Assembly (NCBI GenBank): GCA_041166085.1
Contig: JBEEFP010000055.1
Coordinates: 96,132-160,131, forward strand
Reading direction: 5' to 3'
Source: JBEEFP01 sp041166085
GTDB lineage: Bacteria; Actinomycetota; Acidimicrobiia; Acidimicrobiales; JAFATL01
DNA length: 64,000 bases
The notes beneath the pieces were generated by a model. That model was not told the origin of the DNA. It searched no databases and saw nothing but the letters and a program-made list of their open reading frames with translations. Below, piece by piece: positions 16,673-25,007 of this stretch. Position 1 is the stretch's first letter; every line of letters starts with the position of its first letter. Both the position numbers and the translations under genes were made by a program.

Positions 16673-18175
16673 TCACTGTGCGCCGCGACTCAGCCGGTGC
16701 AGGATGTTGCGGGTGATCTGTTCGACCTGGGCGTCGCGGCCGGCCAGGCCGTGGGCCCAGTCGGTCGACCCCGACGTCACCACGGTCGCCCCGGCCGTGT
16801 TCGTGTAGGCGCCGAGGACGGCATGTCCGTGCCGGATGCGTTCCATGGCTGCGGGGTCACGCGTCCCGAACACGCGTGACGCGATGTACTCCAGCTCGCT
16901 CGGCTCCCCGGGCTTCGGGGGGCGGGGCGCGGACTCGCGGGTGAAGTGTTGCGTCGGGCACGTGCCGAGGATCTCGAAGGTCGACGGCGTGCCGTCCTCA
17001 CCGGTGGGATACGGCAGGCCATCTCGGTAGGTGAAGACGCAGCCGTCGCACTCGTAGCCGACGACGGTGGCGCCCGCGCCGAGCACGTCGCCGTAGCCGA
17101 GGCCGGTGCCGTCGAAGATCCAGTGGCCGGCGCGGTGCACCGTGTAACCGCCGAGCCCGTTCGTCACGTTCCTGCCGATGCGGTGGTAGCCGCCCCGGGT
17201 GAAGGTGACGCCGGTCATGTGATTCTCCGGACGGCCGACCACCACGTCGGACCAGAACGTCGTCGCTTCGGGCTCGCGGCTCGTGCCCATCACCGGGTCG
17301 TCCTTGAAGAAGCCCTTGTAGCCGACCATCACGTCGTGACCGTCGCCCTCGATCCGCACCTGCCAGAGCGACGTGTTGCCCGAGAAGAACGCGGCGTTGC
17401 CTCCCCGCGCGATGAACGCCTCGACGGTGTCGCGCATGCCCTTGGACCAGTACTCGTCGTGGCCGACCGACAGGTACAACGACGCGCCGTCCAACACCTC
17501 GGAGTGCTCCTCGAGGTCGGCGTTGGTGACGACGCCGATCTCGAAGCCCTCGCGCTCGGCCCATTCGATGAACGGCAGCTCCCAGTCCGGCCAGCCGGCG
17601 GAGCCGGCGTAACCGGACAGGTGGTTGAGTTGGATGTACCCGACGTGGGCGGCGTTCTGCGGATCGGGCGCGCCCGTGCCTGTCACCCGGCGACCCTTGC
17701 CCGGCGGCTTGTACAGGTAGCCCGGCGACATCGGCCGCTGCATCGAGACCTGGGTTCCGCCGGTGTACAGGTTGGGCCCGCCGAAGTCGTTGTACGCGTG
17801 CCAGGTGTTCGTCGCCAGTGCGAGGACGATGCGGGCGCCGACCGGGCGAACCACGAAGAACGCGTAGTCGCGCCGCAGCTTCTCGCCGACGGCGATCTCC
17901 AGGACGACCTCGTAGTAACCGGAGCGCCACGCCGGGTCGACATCAATGGTGAGGGCGACGGGCCAGCCGCAGCCGCTCGACGCCGCGTCCCTGGGCGTCT
18001 CGTGCTCGTCGGCCGCGACCGCGTCCTCGGAGAGGACGACGTCGCGCCGCCCGCCGATGCGGGCGACCTCGATCCGCACCGGCCGTCCACCCGACGACGA
18101 CAGGTGCAGGCCAACCTGTTCGCCGGCCGCCACCGACTGCGGCCAGCAGTACCCCGTCACCACCTCGCGCGCCAT
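16673..18175 (-). CDS. N,N-dimethylformamidase large-subunit-like protein
   Basis: The 500-residue protein resembles the C-terminal part of the large subunit of N,N-dimethylformamidase, an iron enzyme that hydrolyses formamides. Supporting stretches are LALATNTWHAYNDFGGPNLY, LSVGHDEYWSKGMRD and a late VVTSGSTDWAHGL segment. A beta-rich N-terminal domain (about 1-110) precedes the catalytic region. No small subunit gene is adjacent. Many homologues act on unknown substrates, so the true reaction is open. The gene stands alone, with a convergent flippase gene 10 bases away at its 3' end. Confidence 0.75.
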   Translation of the reverse strand: MAREVVTGYCWPQSVAAGEQVGLHLSSSGGRPVRIEVARIGGRRDVVLSEDAVAADEHETPRDAASSGCGWPVALTIDVDPAWRSGYYEVVLEIAVGEKLRRDYAFFVVRPVGARIVLALATNTWHAYNDFGGPNLYTGGTQVSMQRPMSPGYLYKPPGKGRRVTGTGAPDPQNAAHVGYIQLNHLSGYAGSAGWPDWELPFIEWAEREGFEIGVVTNADLEEHSEVLDGASLYLSVGHDEYWSKGMRDTVEAFIARGGNAAFFSGNTSLWQVRIEGDGHDVMVGYKGFFKDDPVMGTSREPEATTFWSDVVVGRPENHMTGVTFTRGGYHRIGRNVTNGLGGYTVHRAGHWIFDGTGLGYGDVLGAGATVVGYECDGCVFTYRDGLPYPTGEDGTPSTFEILGTCPTQHFTRESAPRPPKPGEPSELEYIASRVFGTRDPAAMERIRHGHAVLGAYTNTAGATVVTSGSTDWAHGLAGRDAQVEQITRNILHRLSRGAQ

Positions 18176-18219
18176 GGCCCGACCCTAACGGGACGAGATC
18201 GCGGTTGGAGAGCGACGGC

Positions 18220-18693
18220 TCAGGTGACGAGGCCGGACAGGTGCCACAACGAGTTGTCGAGGTGGTGCGGCTTGAACGGCGGGAACGCGAGGTACTCGCG
18301 TACCTCGGGCCCGACCGCTGACCAGTCGTACGTCAGCGTCACCGTCGTCCGTGACGGGCCGATCACCTCGAGGTCGTAGCGCCAGGTCCAGCCGCCGAAG
18401 CTCAGCTCGCCGGTCTCGGGCGATTCCGTCCCGGGCTTCCACGCGATGGCCCGCGGCTCGTCGAACACCTCGACCAGGTTGGCGATCGTGTAGTCCTTGT
18501 CCGGGTGGTTCGGGTGGTACATCGCCATCCGGAACACCTGGCCGGCGGCGGTGATGCGATCGGCGTCCAGTGAATCGCGCACCCAGCCGGTGCCGTCGAT
18601 GTCGGCGTGGGCCGACGGGTCGGCCAGCACCGCGAACACCGCCTCCGGGGCGGCCTCGATCGTCGTGGACGCGGCAACACGCTCGGGTTCCAT
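18220..18693 (-). CDS. SRPBCC-family (START-like) protein
   Basis: The 157-residue protein has a START/Bet-v1-like fold: AASTTIEAAPEAVFAVLADP at the N-terminus, an internal FDEPRAIAWKPG strand and a C-terminal amphipathic helix ending HHLDNSLWHLSGL. Such proteins bind hydrophobic ligands in a deep pocket, and some are polyketide cyclases. It lies 44 bases after the dimethylformamidase-like gene start on the same strand. The ligand is unknown. Confidence 0.8.
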   Translation of the reverse strand: MEPERVAASTTIEAAPEAVFAVLADPSAHADIDGTGWVRDSLDADRITAAGQVFRMAMYHPNHPDKDYTIANLVEVFDEPRAIAWKPGTESPETGELSFGGWTWRYDLEVIGPSRTTVTLTYDWSAVGPEVREYLAFPPFKPHHLDNSLWHLSGLVT

Positions 18694-18733
18694 ACCAATG
18701 AGACGGCTCGCCGGGCCCGAACTCATCGCCCCC

Positions 18734-19189
18734 TCAGTACTCGCCCTTGATGACGAAGTACGAGCCGCGGATCGTCCCGGCCAGCTTCGACTTCTGTCGC
18801 GCGAACTTGAATGCGCCGAGCTCGGCAGGCACGTCCATCCCGTCGGAGAGCTTGAAGCCGACGGCTCGCTTCTTCGGTTCGTCGAGCAGGACATTGATCG
18901 ACAGCCCGCTCTCGTAGAACACGTAGGTCCACCGGATGTCCTCGACCTGGAAGGCCGTCGCCTCGAGCGGGGGCGATGCGATGGTGATGTCGCGCTCCTC
19001 CTTGAGGATGCGGTGCACCCAGTCGATGGTCTTCTTGGCCTTGGCGGCCGGTTCGACCGTGAAGACGTGGTCGTACTTGTTCTTGAAGTAGCGAGCCTCG
19101 TTCGCCCGCAGGCCAGCGAGTGCGGTCGCCACCGGCGACGACTCCAGACCGACGGTGGAGACGTTGACGAAGTCCACTGCGTAGCTCAT
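18734..19189 (-). CDS. Conserved hypothetical protein, 151 residues
   Basis: I do not recognise the family. The protein is soluble, slightly basic and begins MSYAVDFVNVSTVGLESSPV. It contains KAKKTIDWVHRILKEERDI and a FKFARQKSKLAGTIRGSYFV segment with a beta-strand character. There is no signal peptide or membrane helix. The ATG at 19189 has a GGGGAGAG site directly upstream. It sits 40 bases upstream of the SRPBCC gene on the same strand, so a shared transcript is plausible. Confidence 0.7.
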   Translation of the reverse strand: MSYAVDFVNVSTVGLESSPVATALAGLRANEARYFKNKYDHVFTVEPAAKAKKTIDWVHRILKEERDITIASPPLEATAFQVEDIRWTYVFYESGLSINVLLDEPKKRAVGFKLSDGMDVPAELGAFKFARQKSKLAGTIRGSYFVIKGEY

Positions 19190-19309
19190 GGCGCTCTCCC
19201 CGCTCCGTCGCCGGAGAGCCCGTCGACGGGACAGCCAAGTTACCCGCGGCCGACGTGGTGCTCGGCCGCGAGGAAACCCTCGCCAGCGCCGCCCACGCCG
19301 AATGCTGTC

Positions 19310-19909
19310 CTAGTCGCGCGGCGATTCCGCACGGGCTTCGACGAGTCCCATCACCATCTCGACCCACGTGGCGATGACCTCTTCGCGGTCGGCGTCGACG
19401 GGCGCCTGACCCAGGAGCAGCTCGGCCGACGCGAACGCCACCAGCGAACCGAGGGCGAGCGCGGCGCCGACCTCGGTGCCACCGGAGCGACCCAGCAGCG
19501 ATGCGAACTCGTTGAACGTCCCCCGCACCACCTGCTCGACCGCGCCGGCCAGCAGGTGGGGGCGCTGGCGGGACTCCGAGACCAGGACGCGCAGGAGCTC
19601 CTGTTCCTCCTCCAGCTCGAGGAAGACGTAGCGCGCCACCAACGTGAGCTCGGCCCGCAGGTCGCCGAGGGGCGGGATGGCGCCGCGGATCTGGCGCACC
19701 GCTTCGAGCCGGGCCAGGTGCCGGTCGATGCCGGCGATCAGCACCGCTTCCTTGGTGCGGAAGTGGTGGAACAGCCCGCCCGCGCCGGGCGTGAGGCCCG
19801 CGGACCGTTCGATCTCCGCCACCGACGTGGCGTCGTAGCCCCGCTCGCCGAACAGCCGCATGGCCTCGTCGAGCAGGCGCTCCTTCGTCGGACTTGACGC
19901 CGTCGGCAC
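19310..19909 (-). CDS. TetR family transcriptional regulator
   Basis: The protein of about 199 residues has a TetR helix-turn-helix (DEAMRLFGERGYDATSVAEI, then TPGAGGLFHHFRTKEAV). GTG codons at 19909 and 19924 are possible starts; the second lies within the operator palindrome, and 19909 places the domain close to the N-terminus. It is divergent from the AarF-like kinase and P450 genes, and three CTCAGT-type half sites lie between them. It most likely represses itself and that operon. The effector is unknown. Confidence 0.9.
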   Translation of the reverse strand: MPTASSPTKERLLDEAMRLFGERGYDATSVAEIERSAGLTPGAGGLFHHFRTKEAVLIAGIDRHLARLEAVRQIRGAIPPLGDLRAELTLVARYVFLELEEEQELLRVLVSESRQRPHLLAGAVEQVVRGTFNEFASLLGRSGGTEVGAALALGSLVAFASAELLLGQAPVDADREEVIATWVEMVMGLVEARAESPRD

Positions 19910-19911
19910 GG

Positions 19912-19939
19912 CCTCAGTAAACACTGAGGAACGCTCAGT
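19912..19939. promoter_or_regulatory. TetR operator with three alternating half-sites
   Basis: Perfect seven-base arms CCTCAGT (19912-19918) and ACTGAGG (19923-19929) enclose AAAC. A third half-site CTCAGT (19934-19939) forms a second inverted repeat with ACTGAG across a five-base spacer. The array lies directly upstream of the TetR start and 18 bases before the GTG of the kinase gene. Half-site sharing of this kind suits two TetR dimers. Confidence 0.7.
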
Positions 19940-19957
19940 AGCAAGTGAGGTGGTCCC

Positions 19958-21352
19958 GTGCCAACTGAGAAGCCAGCGCCGATCCCCCAAGGGAGGTTGC
20001 GGCGCACGGCACCGCTCGCCACCATGTCGGCCCGGGCCGCCGGGGAGGGCGTGGTCGACGTCCTGCGCCGCCGGCTCAAGGGCGAGCGGGGCGCCAGCGT
20101 CGAGTTCCACGTGCGCAACGCCGAGCGCTACGCCGACGTGCTGTCCCGCTCGAAGGGCGTGCTCATGAAGGTGGGCCAGATCCTGTCCTTCGTCGACATC
20201 AGCGCCGTCCTCGACGGCCAGCACGGCGAGGTCTACCGCGCCGCCCTCGCGTCGTTGCAGGCCGATGCCGAGCCCATGGACCCGGTGCTCGTGGCCGCCG
20301 TCGTCGAGAGCGAGCTCGGGCGCCCACCCGACGAGCTCTTCGCCGAGTTCTCCCCCGAGCCCATCGCCGCTGCGTCCATCGGGCAGGTGCACACGGCCCG
20401 CCTGCACGACGGCACCGAGGTCGCGGTCAAGGTGCAGTATCCCGGCGTCGCCGATGCGATGAGCGACGACCTGGCCAACACACAGCTGCTCCTCACGTTC
20501 GTCAAGATCGCCAAGGGTGTCGTGCCGCAGTATCGCAATTTCGACGTGCGCGCCGTGGCCGACGAGATCGCGGAGCGCATGGGCGAAGAAATCGACTACG
20601 CCACCGAGCTGGCCAACCAGACGGAGTTCGCGGACCACTACCGCGGCCATCCGTTTGCCCATGTGCCCGAGGTCTTCCCCGACTTGTCCAGCGACCGCGT
20701 CCTCACGATGGAGATGGTCCACGGGCGACGCTGGACCGAGATCGACGCCGCCGATCAGGAGCTGCGTGACCGGTGGGGCGAAGCGATCCACCGCTTCTTC
20801 TTCGGGTGCATCGCCCGGTTCGGCATGTTCAACGCCGACCCCCACCCCGGCAATTACCTGTTCCACGACGACGGCACCGTCACGTTCCTCGACTTCGGCT
20901 GCGTCAAGCGAATGACTCCGGCGGTGCAGCGCGGCTTCTTCGACTTCCACGCGGCAGCGATGGACAACGATGCCGAGCGGCTGTTGGAGGTCTGGATCGA
21001 GCAGGGCTTCACCCGGGCCGAGAGCCCCCCGCCGGCCGACAAGGTGCTTGCGTGGTGCCGGGGGAACTTCGCCGCGTTCCACCAGCCGCAGCCGTTCACG
21101 TTCACGCCCGAGTTCGTCTCCGGGCTCCTCGGTCACATGGCCAGCATGGACAAGGACGTGATGCGCCACTCCACGGTGCCCCGCGACTTCGTGTTCACGA
21201 ATCGCATCTTCTTCGGGCTGTACTCGATCCTCGGCGCCCTACGCGCCACCGCGGACTGGAATGCCATGATCGAGGAGGACCTCACGGGAGAGCCGGTCAC
21301 CGAGCTGGGCCGGCTCGAAGCCGACTTCTTCGCGACGAAGAGCGACGCGTGA
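19958..21352 (+). CDS. ABC1/AarF (UbiB-like) atypical kinase
   Basis: The 464-residue protein is an ABC1/AarF-family atypical kinase or ATPase. The diagnostic K-x-G-Q motif (VLMKVGQILSF), the alanine-rich nucleotide loop (PIAAASIGQVHTARL), the ATP-binding lysine (VAVKVQYP), the catalytic stretch NADPHPGNYLF and the metal-binding DFG in FLDFGCVKR are all present. Members take part in quinone or lipid metabolism. It starts with GTG at 19958 and its stop overlaps the P450 start. A link to the P450 could be regulation or lipid substrate handling; this is inference. Confidence 0.92.
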   Translation: MPTEKPAPIPQGRLRRTAPLATMSARAAGEGVVDVLRRRLKGERGASVEFHVRNAERYADVLSRSKGVLMKVGQILSFVDISAVLDGQHGEVYRAALASLQADAEPMDPVLVAAVVESELGRPPDELFAEFSPEPIAAASIGQVHTARLHDGTEVAVKVQYPGVADAMSDDLANTQLLLTFVKIAKGVVPQYRNFDVRAVADEIAERMGEEIDYATELANQTEFADHYRGHPFAHVPEVFPDLSSDRVLTMEMVHGRRWTEIDAADQELRDRWGEAIHRFFFGCIARFGMFNADPHPGNYLFHDDGTVTFLDFGCVKRMTPAVQRGFFDFHAAAMDNDAERLLEVWIEQGFTRAESPPPADKVLAWCRGNFAAFHQPQPFTFTPEFVSGLLGHMASMDKDVMRHSTVPRDFVFTNRIFFGLYSILGALRATADWNAMIEEDLTGEPVTELGRLEADFFATKSDA

Positions 21353-22509
21353 CGATCTTCGACGTGCGCCCCGAGGCAGGCCTCCAGCGCGCGCCAGAGG
21401 GCGAGGGCTGGGTGGCGGCGTCGCACGCGGCCGTCCAGAGCGTCCTGCGCGAACCGGGGTGCAGCAGCGACCACCGCAATGCGACCGGTCTTGCCGGCTA
21501 CCAGGCCGATCGCGGCATCCCCGAGATCGCCGGCGAGCTGCTGTCCAAGATCCTGCTGTTCATGGACGCGCCCGACCACACCCGCCTCCGGGGACTGATC
21601 AGCAAGGCCTTCACGCCCCGTTCGATCGAACAGCTGAGGCCCCGCATCAGCAAGCTGACCGAGGAGCTGCTGGCGCCGCTGCGGGACGCGGGCCGCTTCG
21701 ACGTCATCGAGGACTTCGCCTTCCCGCTTCCTGTCACCGTGATCTGCGAGCTGCTCGGGGTTCCCGCCGAGGACCGCGAGCTGTTCCGGCAGCTGACGCG
21801 CGACATGGCGGTGATCCTCGACTGGGACGTCACGCCCCAGCAGTTCGGCGGCGCTGCCGGCGCGGCGTTGAACTTCGCCGCCTACCTCGTGCCCCTGTTC
21901 GAGCAGCGCAGACGCTCACCCGAGGCCGATCTCATCAGCGCGCTGGTCGCCGCCGAGGAAGCGGGCGACCGCCTGGGCGCCGACGAACTGCTGACCACCG
22001 TCGTCCTCCTGCTCACCGCCGGCCACGAGACGACGATGAACCTCATCGGCAACGGCCTGCTGGCCCTGCTGCGCAACCCCGGCCAGCTCGAGGTCCTGCG
22101 CAGCCGCCCCGACCTCATGCCGTGGGCGGTGGAGGAGCTGCTGCGCTACGACTCGCCTGTGCGGCTCACCGTGCGCACCGCGGTGAAGGACCACCAGCTG
22201 GAGGGCGAGACGGTGCAGGCGGGCGAGCAGCTCATCGTCCTGCTCGACGCGGCCAACCACGACCCGGCCGTGTTCTCAACGCCCGACACCCTCGACGTCA
22301 CGCGTGACGCCCATCGCCACGTGGCCTTCGGCGCCGGCGCCCACTACTGCCTGGGCGCGGCCCTCGCCCGGGCCGAGGCCCAGATCGCGTTGGCCGCCTT
22401 GATCGCCCTGCCGGAGCTCGCGATGGCGATCGACGAGCCGACGTGGCGACCACTCGTCACCTTCCACGCCCTGGAGTCGCTGCCCGTCACGTGCCGACCA
22501 GCTTGCTGA
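21349..22509 (+). CDS. Cytochrome P450
   Basis: The 386-residue protein is a second soluble P450, clearly different from the one at 6896. It has the I-helix motif AGHETT, the E-x-x-R pair in EELLRYDSPV and the haem loop FGAGAHYCLG with its Cys ligand. The pattern is like the CYP107-type proteins of actinobacteria. It starts at GTG 21349 with a GTGA overlap to the AarF gene, so both are under the TetR protein. The substrate is unknown. Confidence 0.92.
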   Translation: MTIFDVRPEAGLQRAPEGEGWVAASHAAVQSVLREPGCSSDHRNATGLAGYQADRGIPEIAGELLSKILLFMDAPDHTRLRGLISKAFTPRSIEQLRPRISKLTEELLAPLRDAGRFDVIEDFAFPLPVTVICELLGVPAEDRELFRQLTRDMAVILDWDVTPQQFGGAAGAALNFAAYLVPLFEQRRRSPEADLISALVAAEEAGDRLGADELLTTVVLLLTAGHETTMNLIGNGLLALLRNPGQLEVLRSRPDLMPWAVEELLRYDSPVRLTVRTAVKDHQLEGETVQAGEQLIVLLDAANHDPAVFSTPDTLDVTRDAHRHVAFGAGAHYCLGAALARAEAQIALAALIALPELAMAIDEPTWRPLVTFHALESLPVTCRPAC

Positions 22510-22692
22510 CGCGCCGCACTCACGGCGATATCGCAGGAAGCGCCCAGACCCGACCCAGGAACCGGGGCCACGCTGTTCTCACGTACCAGCGAGCGGAGCG
22601 CCATCATCCAAGACCACGATCCGACAATCCCCCTCGAGCACCTTCCCCGTCGCCCGATACGCCGTTGGCTGTCGAACAAGAGAGCTCGATGG

Positions 22693-23379
22693 GTGATCGC
22701 TGCGGCGACCGCGCTGATGTGTGCGGCGATCGGGCTCTCCCTCGGTCTCACGGGGTCCCCGTCGGCGGCGACCGGCAACGTCGCGCCCGCCAGCGGCTCT
22801 GCGGGCGGCTTCGGATCCGGCGGCGGGGCATCCAATGCTCGGTCCGGGCCGGCCGAAGGCGGAGCCGCGGGCACGGTCGGCGCGCTGTCCGCGTCCGGCT
22901 TCACAATGACGACCGCCGCGGGACAGCAGGTGAGCGTCAGCGAAGCGGCGTCGACGACATATCTGAACGGGACGAGCTCGAGCTCGGCGGATGCAGTTGC
23001 GCCAGGGGAAACGGTCCTCGTGCTGGGGATGACCAACGGAACGACCATCGCCGCCACGCAGGTCATCGTGCAGCCGGCGGGCGATTACGGATCCGTGGCT
23101 TCCTCGGCGGCTGGGGTGGTCCCCTTCCAGCAAGGTGCACCGTCCACGTCGAAGCACGTCGGTCAGATCCCCGTGGACTACACACAGGGGTCGGGGACGA
23201 TCGTCAGCGGCGCCGCCGCCGATCAGGCGACGAAGGCCGCTCTGGCCGCCTACCCGGGCGGCGTCGTGGATCGTGTCGTTCGGCTCAGCGGCGGCCAGTA
23301 CGAGGTTCACGACATCGGCGTCAACTGGCCACACCACATCTTCGTCAGTCAGGACTTCAAGGTCGTCGGCGCGAATTAG
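22693..23379 (+). CDS. Exported protein with C-terminal PepSY-like region
   Basis: The frame encodes about 228 residues from GTG 22693: a hydrophobic segment (IAAATALMCAAIGLSLGLTG), a long Gly/Ser/Ala-rich linker, a beta region (FTMTTAAGQQVSVSEAASTT with VLVLGMTNGTTIAAT, like DUF5666-type domains) and a C-terminal stretch (ALAAYPGGVVDRVVRLSGGQ) like PepSY repeats. The function is unknown. The start is doubtful: the frame stays open upstream to 22510 and codes for RRPIRRWLSNKRARW just before the hydrophobic part, an ideal basic flank, yet no ATG, GTG or TTG precedes it. Confidence 0.65.
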   Translation: MIAAATALMCAAIGLSLGLTGSPSAATGNVAPASGSAGGFGSGGGASNARSGPAEGGAAGTVGALSASGFTMTTAAGQQVSVSEAASTTYLNGTSSSSADAVAPGETVLVLGMTNGTTIAATQVIVQPAGDYGSVASSAAGVVPFQQGAPSTSKHVGQIPVDYTQGSGTIVSGAAADQATKAALAAYPGGVVDRVVRLSGGQYEVHDIGVNWPHHIFVSQDFKVVGAN

Positions 23380-23407
23380 CCGCCGGGGTCACGAGAAACA
23401 ACGTGCA

Positions 23408-23423
23408 ACGTCCCGACGGACGT
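23408..23423. terminator. Small hairpin between convergent genes
   Basis: ACGTCC (23408-23413) and GGACGT (23418-23423) can pair around CGAC in the 55-base gap between two convergent genes. No U-tract follows on either strand, so a termination role is only suggested by position. Confidence 0.3.
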
Positions 23424-23434
23424 CAGCGTCGAAC

Positions 23435-24259
23435 TCAGTCCTGGCAGACCACGACGGGGCTGCCCGACGGCGTGTAGGGATCGTCGGTCTCGTTCCCGTC
23501 GTTGCCGACGGCAACGGTGCCGCCGCCTCCTCGGCTGTTGCCGCCGGTGGTGACGTTCCCGGCCGGGACGGATTGGCCGGTGCCGTAGGTCGCTTGCAGA
23601 TCGCCGCTGGCGCCGTCACCGCCACCAAAGTCACCGACGACGCCGACATCACCTGACCCCGTCGCCGGACCACCGGACGAGTACACGTTCAACGGGCTCG
23701 GTTCCCCGGGATAGGTCGCTTCCGGCGACGGATCCTGCGGTGACCCGCACGACCGGCCCGGTGGTGTGTGGGGCAGGAAGGGGCTGCACGGATCACCCGC
23801 ACCGACGGGACCGGTCGGCGCCGTGAACTCGTCGGTGCCGACCGCGATCTGCGCGTTGTTGTTGGGCGACGTCGGTGACTGGTTCCACTCATCGCGCGCC
23901 TCCGGGTCATAGGTCCCCGTGTCGCATCCGACGATCGTCAGCCCGTTCTGCGTGTCGGCGCCGACATAGCCCTCCGGGATCGTGTCGCCCGGCCGTCCCT
24001 GATAGACCGCATACCCCTGCCCGGTGGATGGGTTCGCGCTGGCGGTCACGCTCGCGTCCGCCCCCTGCGTTCCGCCGTCGCAGACGCGCACCCGCGACGG
24101 CCCACTCGGGTCGACCACCGACGACGACGCGCCGGACGGCGCCTTCGTCGAGCAGGCCGATCGGGTCTCGCTACCCGAAGCGTTCGCCGCCGCCGCCGCC
24201 GCCAGCCATCCCACAACCACCAACCCACAGGTGACGACCAACATCCCGCGCTTCCGCAC
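23435..24259 (-). CDS. Secreted Gly/Ser/Pro-rich protein of unknown function
   Basis: The 274-residue protein starts with a signal peptide (basic MRKRG, then a hydrophobic stretch ending AAAAANASG). The mature protein is low in lysine, rich in Gly, Ser, Thr, Asp and Pro, and contains several cysteines (for example SACSTKAP, VRVCDGG, IVGCDTGTY, GDPCSPF, RSCGSP, VVVCQD) that may form disulphides. I do not recognise the family. The GTG start at 24259 follows a GGGAGGG site. It is convergent with the PepSY-like exported gene. Confidence 0.75.
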   Translation of the reverse strand: MRKRGMLVVTCGLVVVGWLAAAAAANASGSETRSACSTKAPSGASSSVVDPSGPSRVRVCDGGTQGADASVTASANPSTGQGYAVYQGRPGDTIPEGYVGADTQNGLTIVGCDTGTYDPEARDEWNQSPTSPNNNAQIAVGTDEFTAPTGPVGAGDPCSPFLPHTPPGRSCGSPQDPSPEATYPGEPSPLNVYSSGGPATGSGDVGVVGDFGGGDGASGDLQATYGTGQSVPAGNVTTGGNSRGGGGTVAVGNDGNETDDPYTPSGSPVVVCQD

Positions 24260-24430
24260 GCTGACCCTCCCGGCCCGTCCGCTCCGGGGGTAATTCGACG
24301 AGCGCCGACGACCTTCCTGGCTCGAGGCCTAGGTGTGAAACCCTGCGCCCAGAGTCGTGCCGACCGCGAGCGCATGGGCGCCAACGGTCACCGCTCCCCG
24401 ACCGCGCCGGTCAGGTGGTCACGATCGTGC

Positions 24431-24964
24431 TCACCCCGCCGCCGTACCGTCGTGACGCTCGCTCTGGCGAGGTTCGAGCTGGATCAGGGGGATCGTCCGC
24501 CCCACCGCGAGTGCCTGGCGCCGGTACGTCGCGAACGCTGGGAACACCCGGTCGCCGAGCTCCCAGAGCCGGTCGCGGTCCTGCTCGGCGACGACGGACG
24601 CTCGCATTGGTTGGCTGCCGAAGGTGACGTCGGGGTTCGCGACCAGGTTGTAGTACCAGCTGGGGTTCCGTGGTGCACCCCCGTGCGACGCCGCGATCGT
24701 GATCCGGTCCCTGTCGTGCCAGTAGATGACCGCATTCTTGCGGCGCGCACCGGTTCGCGCTCCGCGCGTCTCGAGGACGGCCGTCGGCAGCATCAGCGTC
24801 GTCGCGATCCGCCCGCCGCTGAGGCGCAGCAGCACCGGGTCCAACCTCCAGCTGATGTGGCGTGACAGGAAGAGCAGCGGGCGGGTCGTCGCCAGGCTCG
24901 AGAACCAGCGGCGGAGCGCACTCGGCTCCCGTTCGGGTTGCGTGGGCCGGATGTGCGTCCGCAT
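24431..24964 (-). CDS. Nitroreductase-family deazaflavin (F420)-dependent oxidoreductase
   Basis: The protein of about 177 residues matches the Ddn-like split-barrel family that uses reduced F420: LETRGARTGARRKNAVIYWH, then GGAPRNPSWYYNLVANPDVT and a VFPAFATYRRQA segment near the C-terminus. The K/R-T-G-x-x-R element is the usual phosphate contact of F420 in this family. The start is the ATG at 24964, next to the divergent TetR gene, and a perfect inverted repeat lies between them, so the pair is a self-contained regulated unit. The natural substrate is unknown; relatives reduce quinones or nitro compounds. Confidence 0.88.
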   Translation of the reverse strand: MRTHIRPTQPEREPSALRRWFSSLATTRPLLFLSRHISWRLDPVLLRLSGGRIATTLMLPTAVLETRGARTGARRKNAVIYWHDRDRITIAASHGGAPRNPSWYYNLVANPDVTFGSQPMRASVVAEQDRDRLWELGDRVFPAFATYRRQALAVGRTIPLIQLEPRQSERHDGTAAG

Positions 24965-24978
24965 GTCGCTCTCCAATT

Positions 24979-24994
24979 GTAATCGACCGATTAC
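24979..24994. promoter_or_regulatory. TetR operator between Ddn-like and TetR genes
   Basis: GTAATC (24979-24984) and GATTAC (24989-24994) form a perfect inverted repeat around GACC, midway between the divergent starts at 24964 and 25008. It is AT-rich relative to its flanks. The spacing is typical of TetR sites. Confidence 0.6.
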
Positions 24995-25007
24995 CTTTGG
25001 ACGCAGC

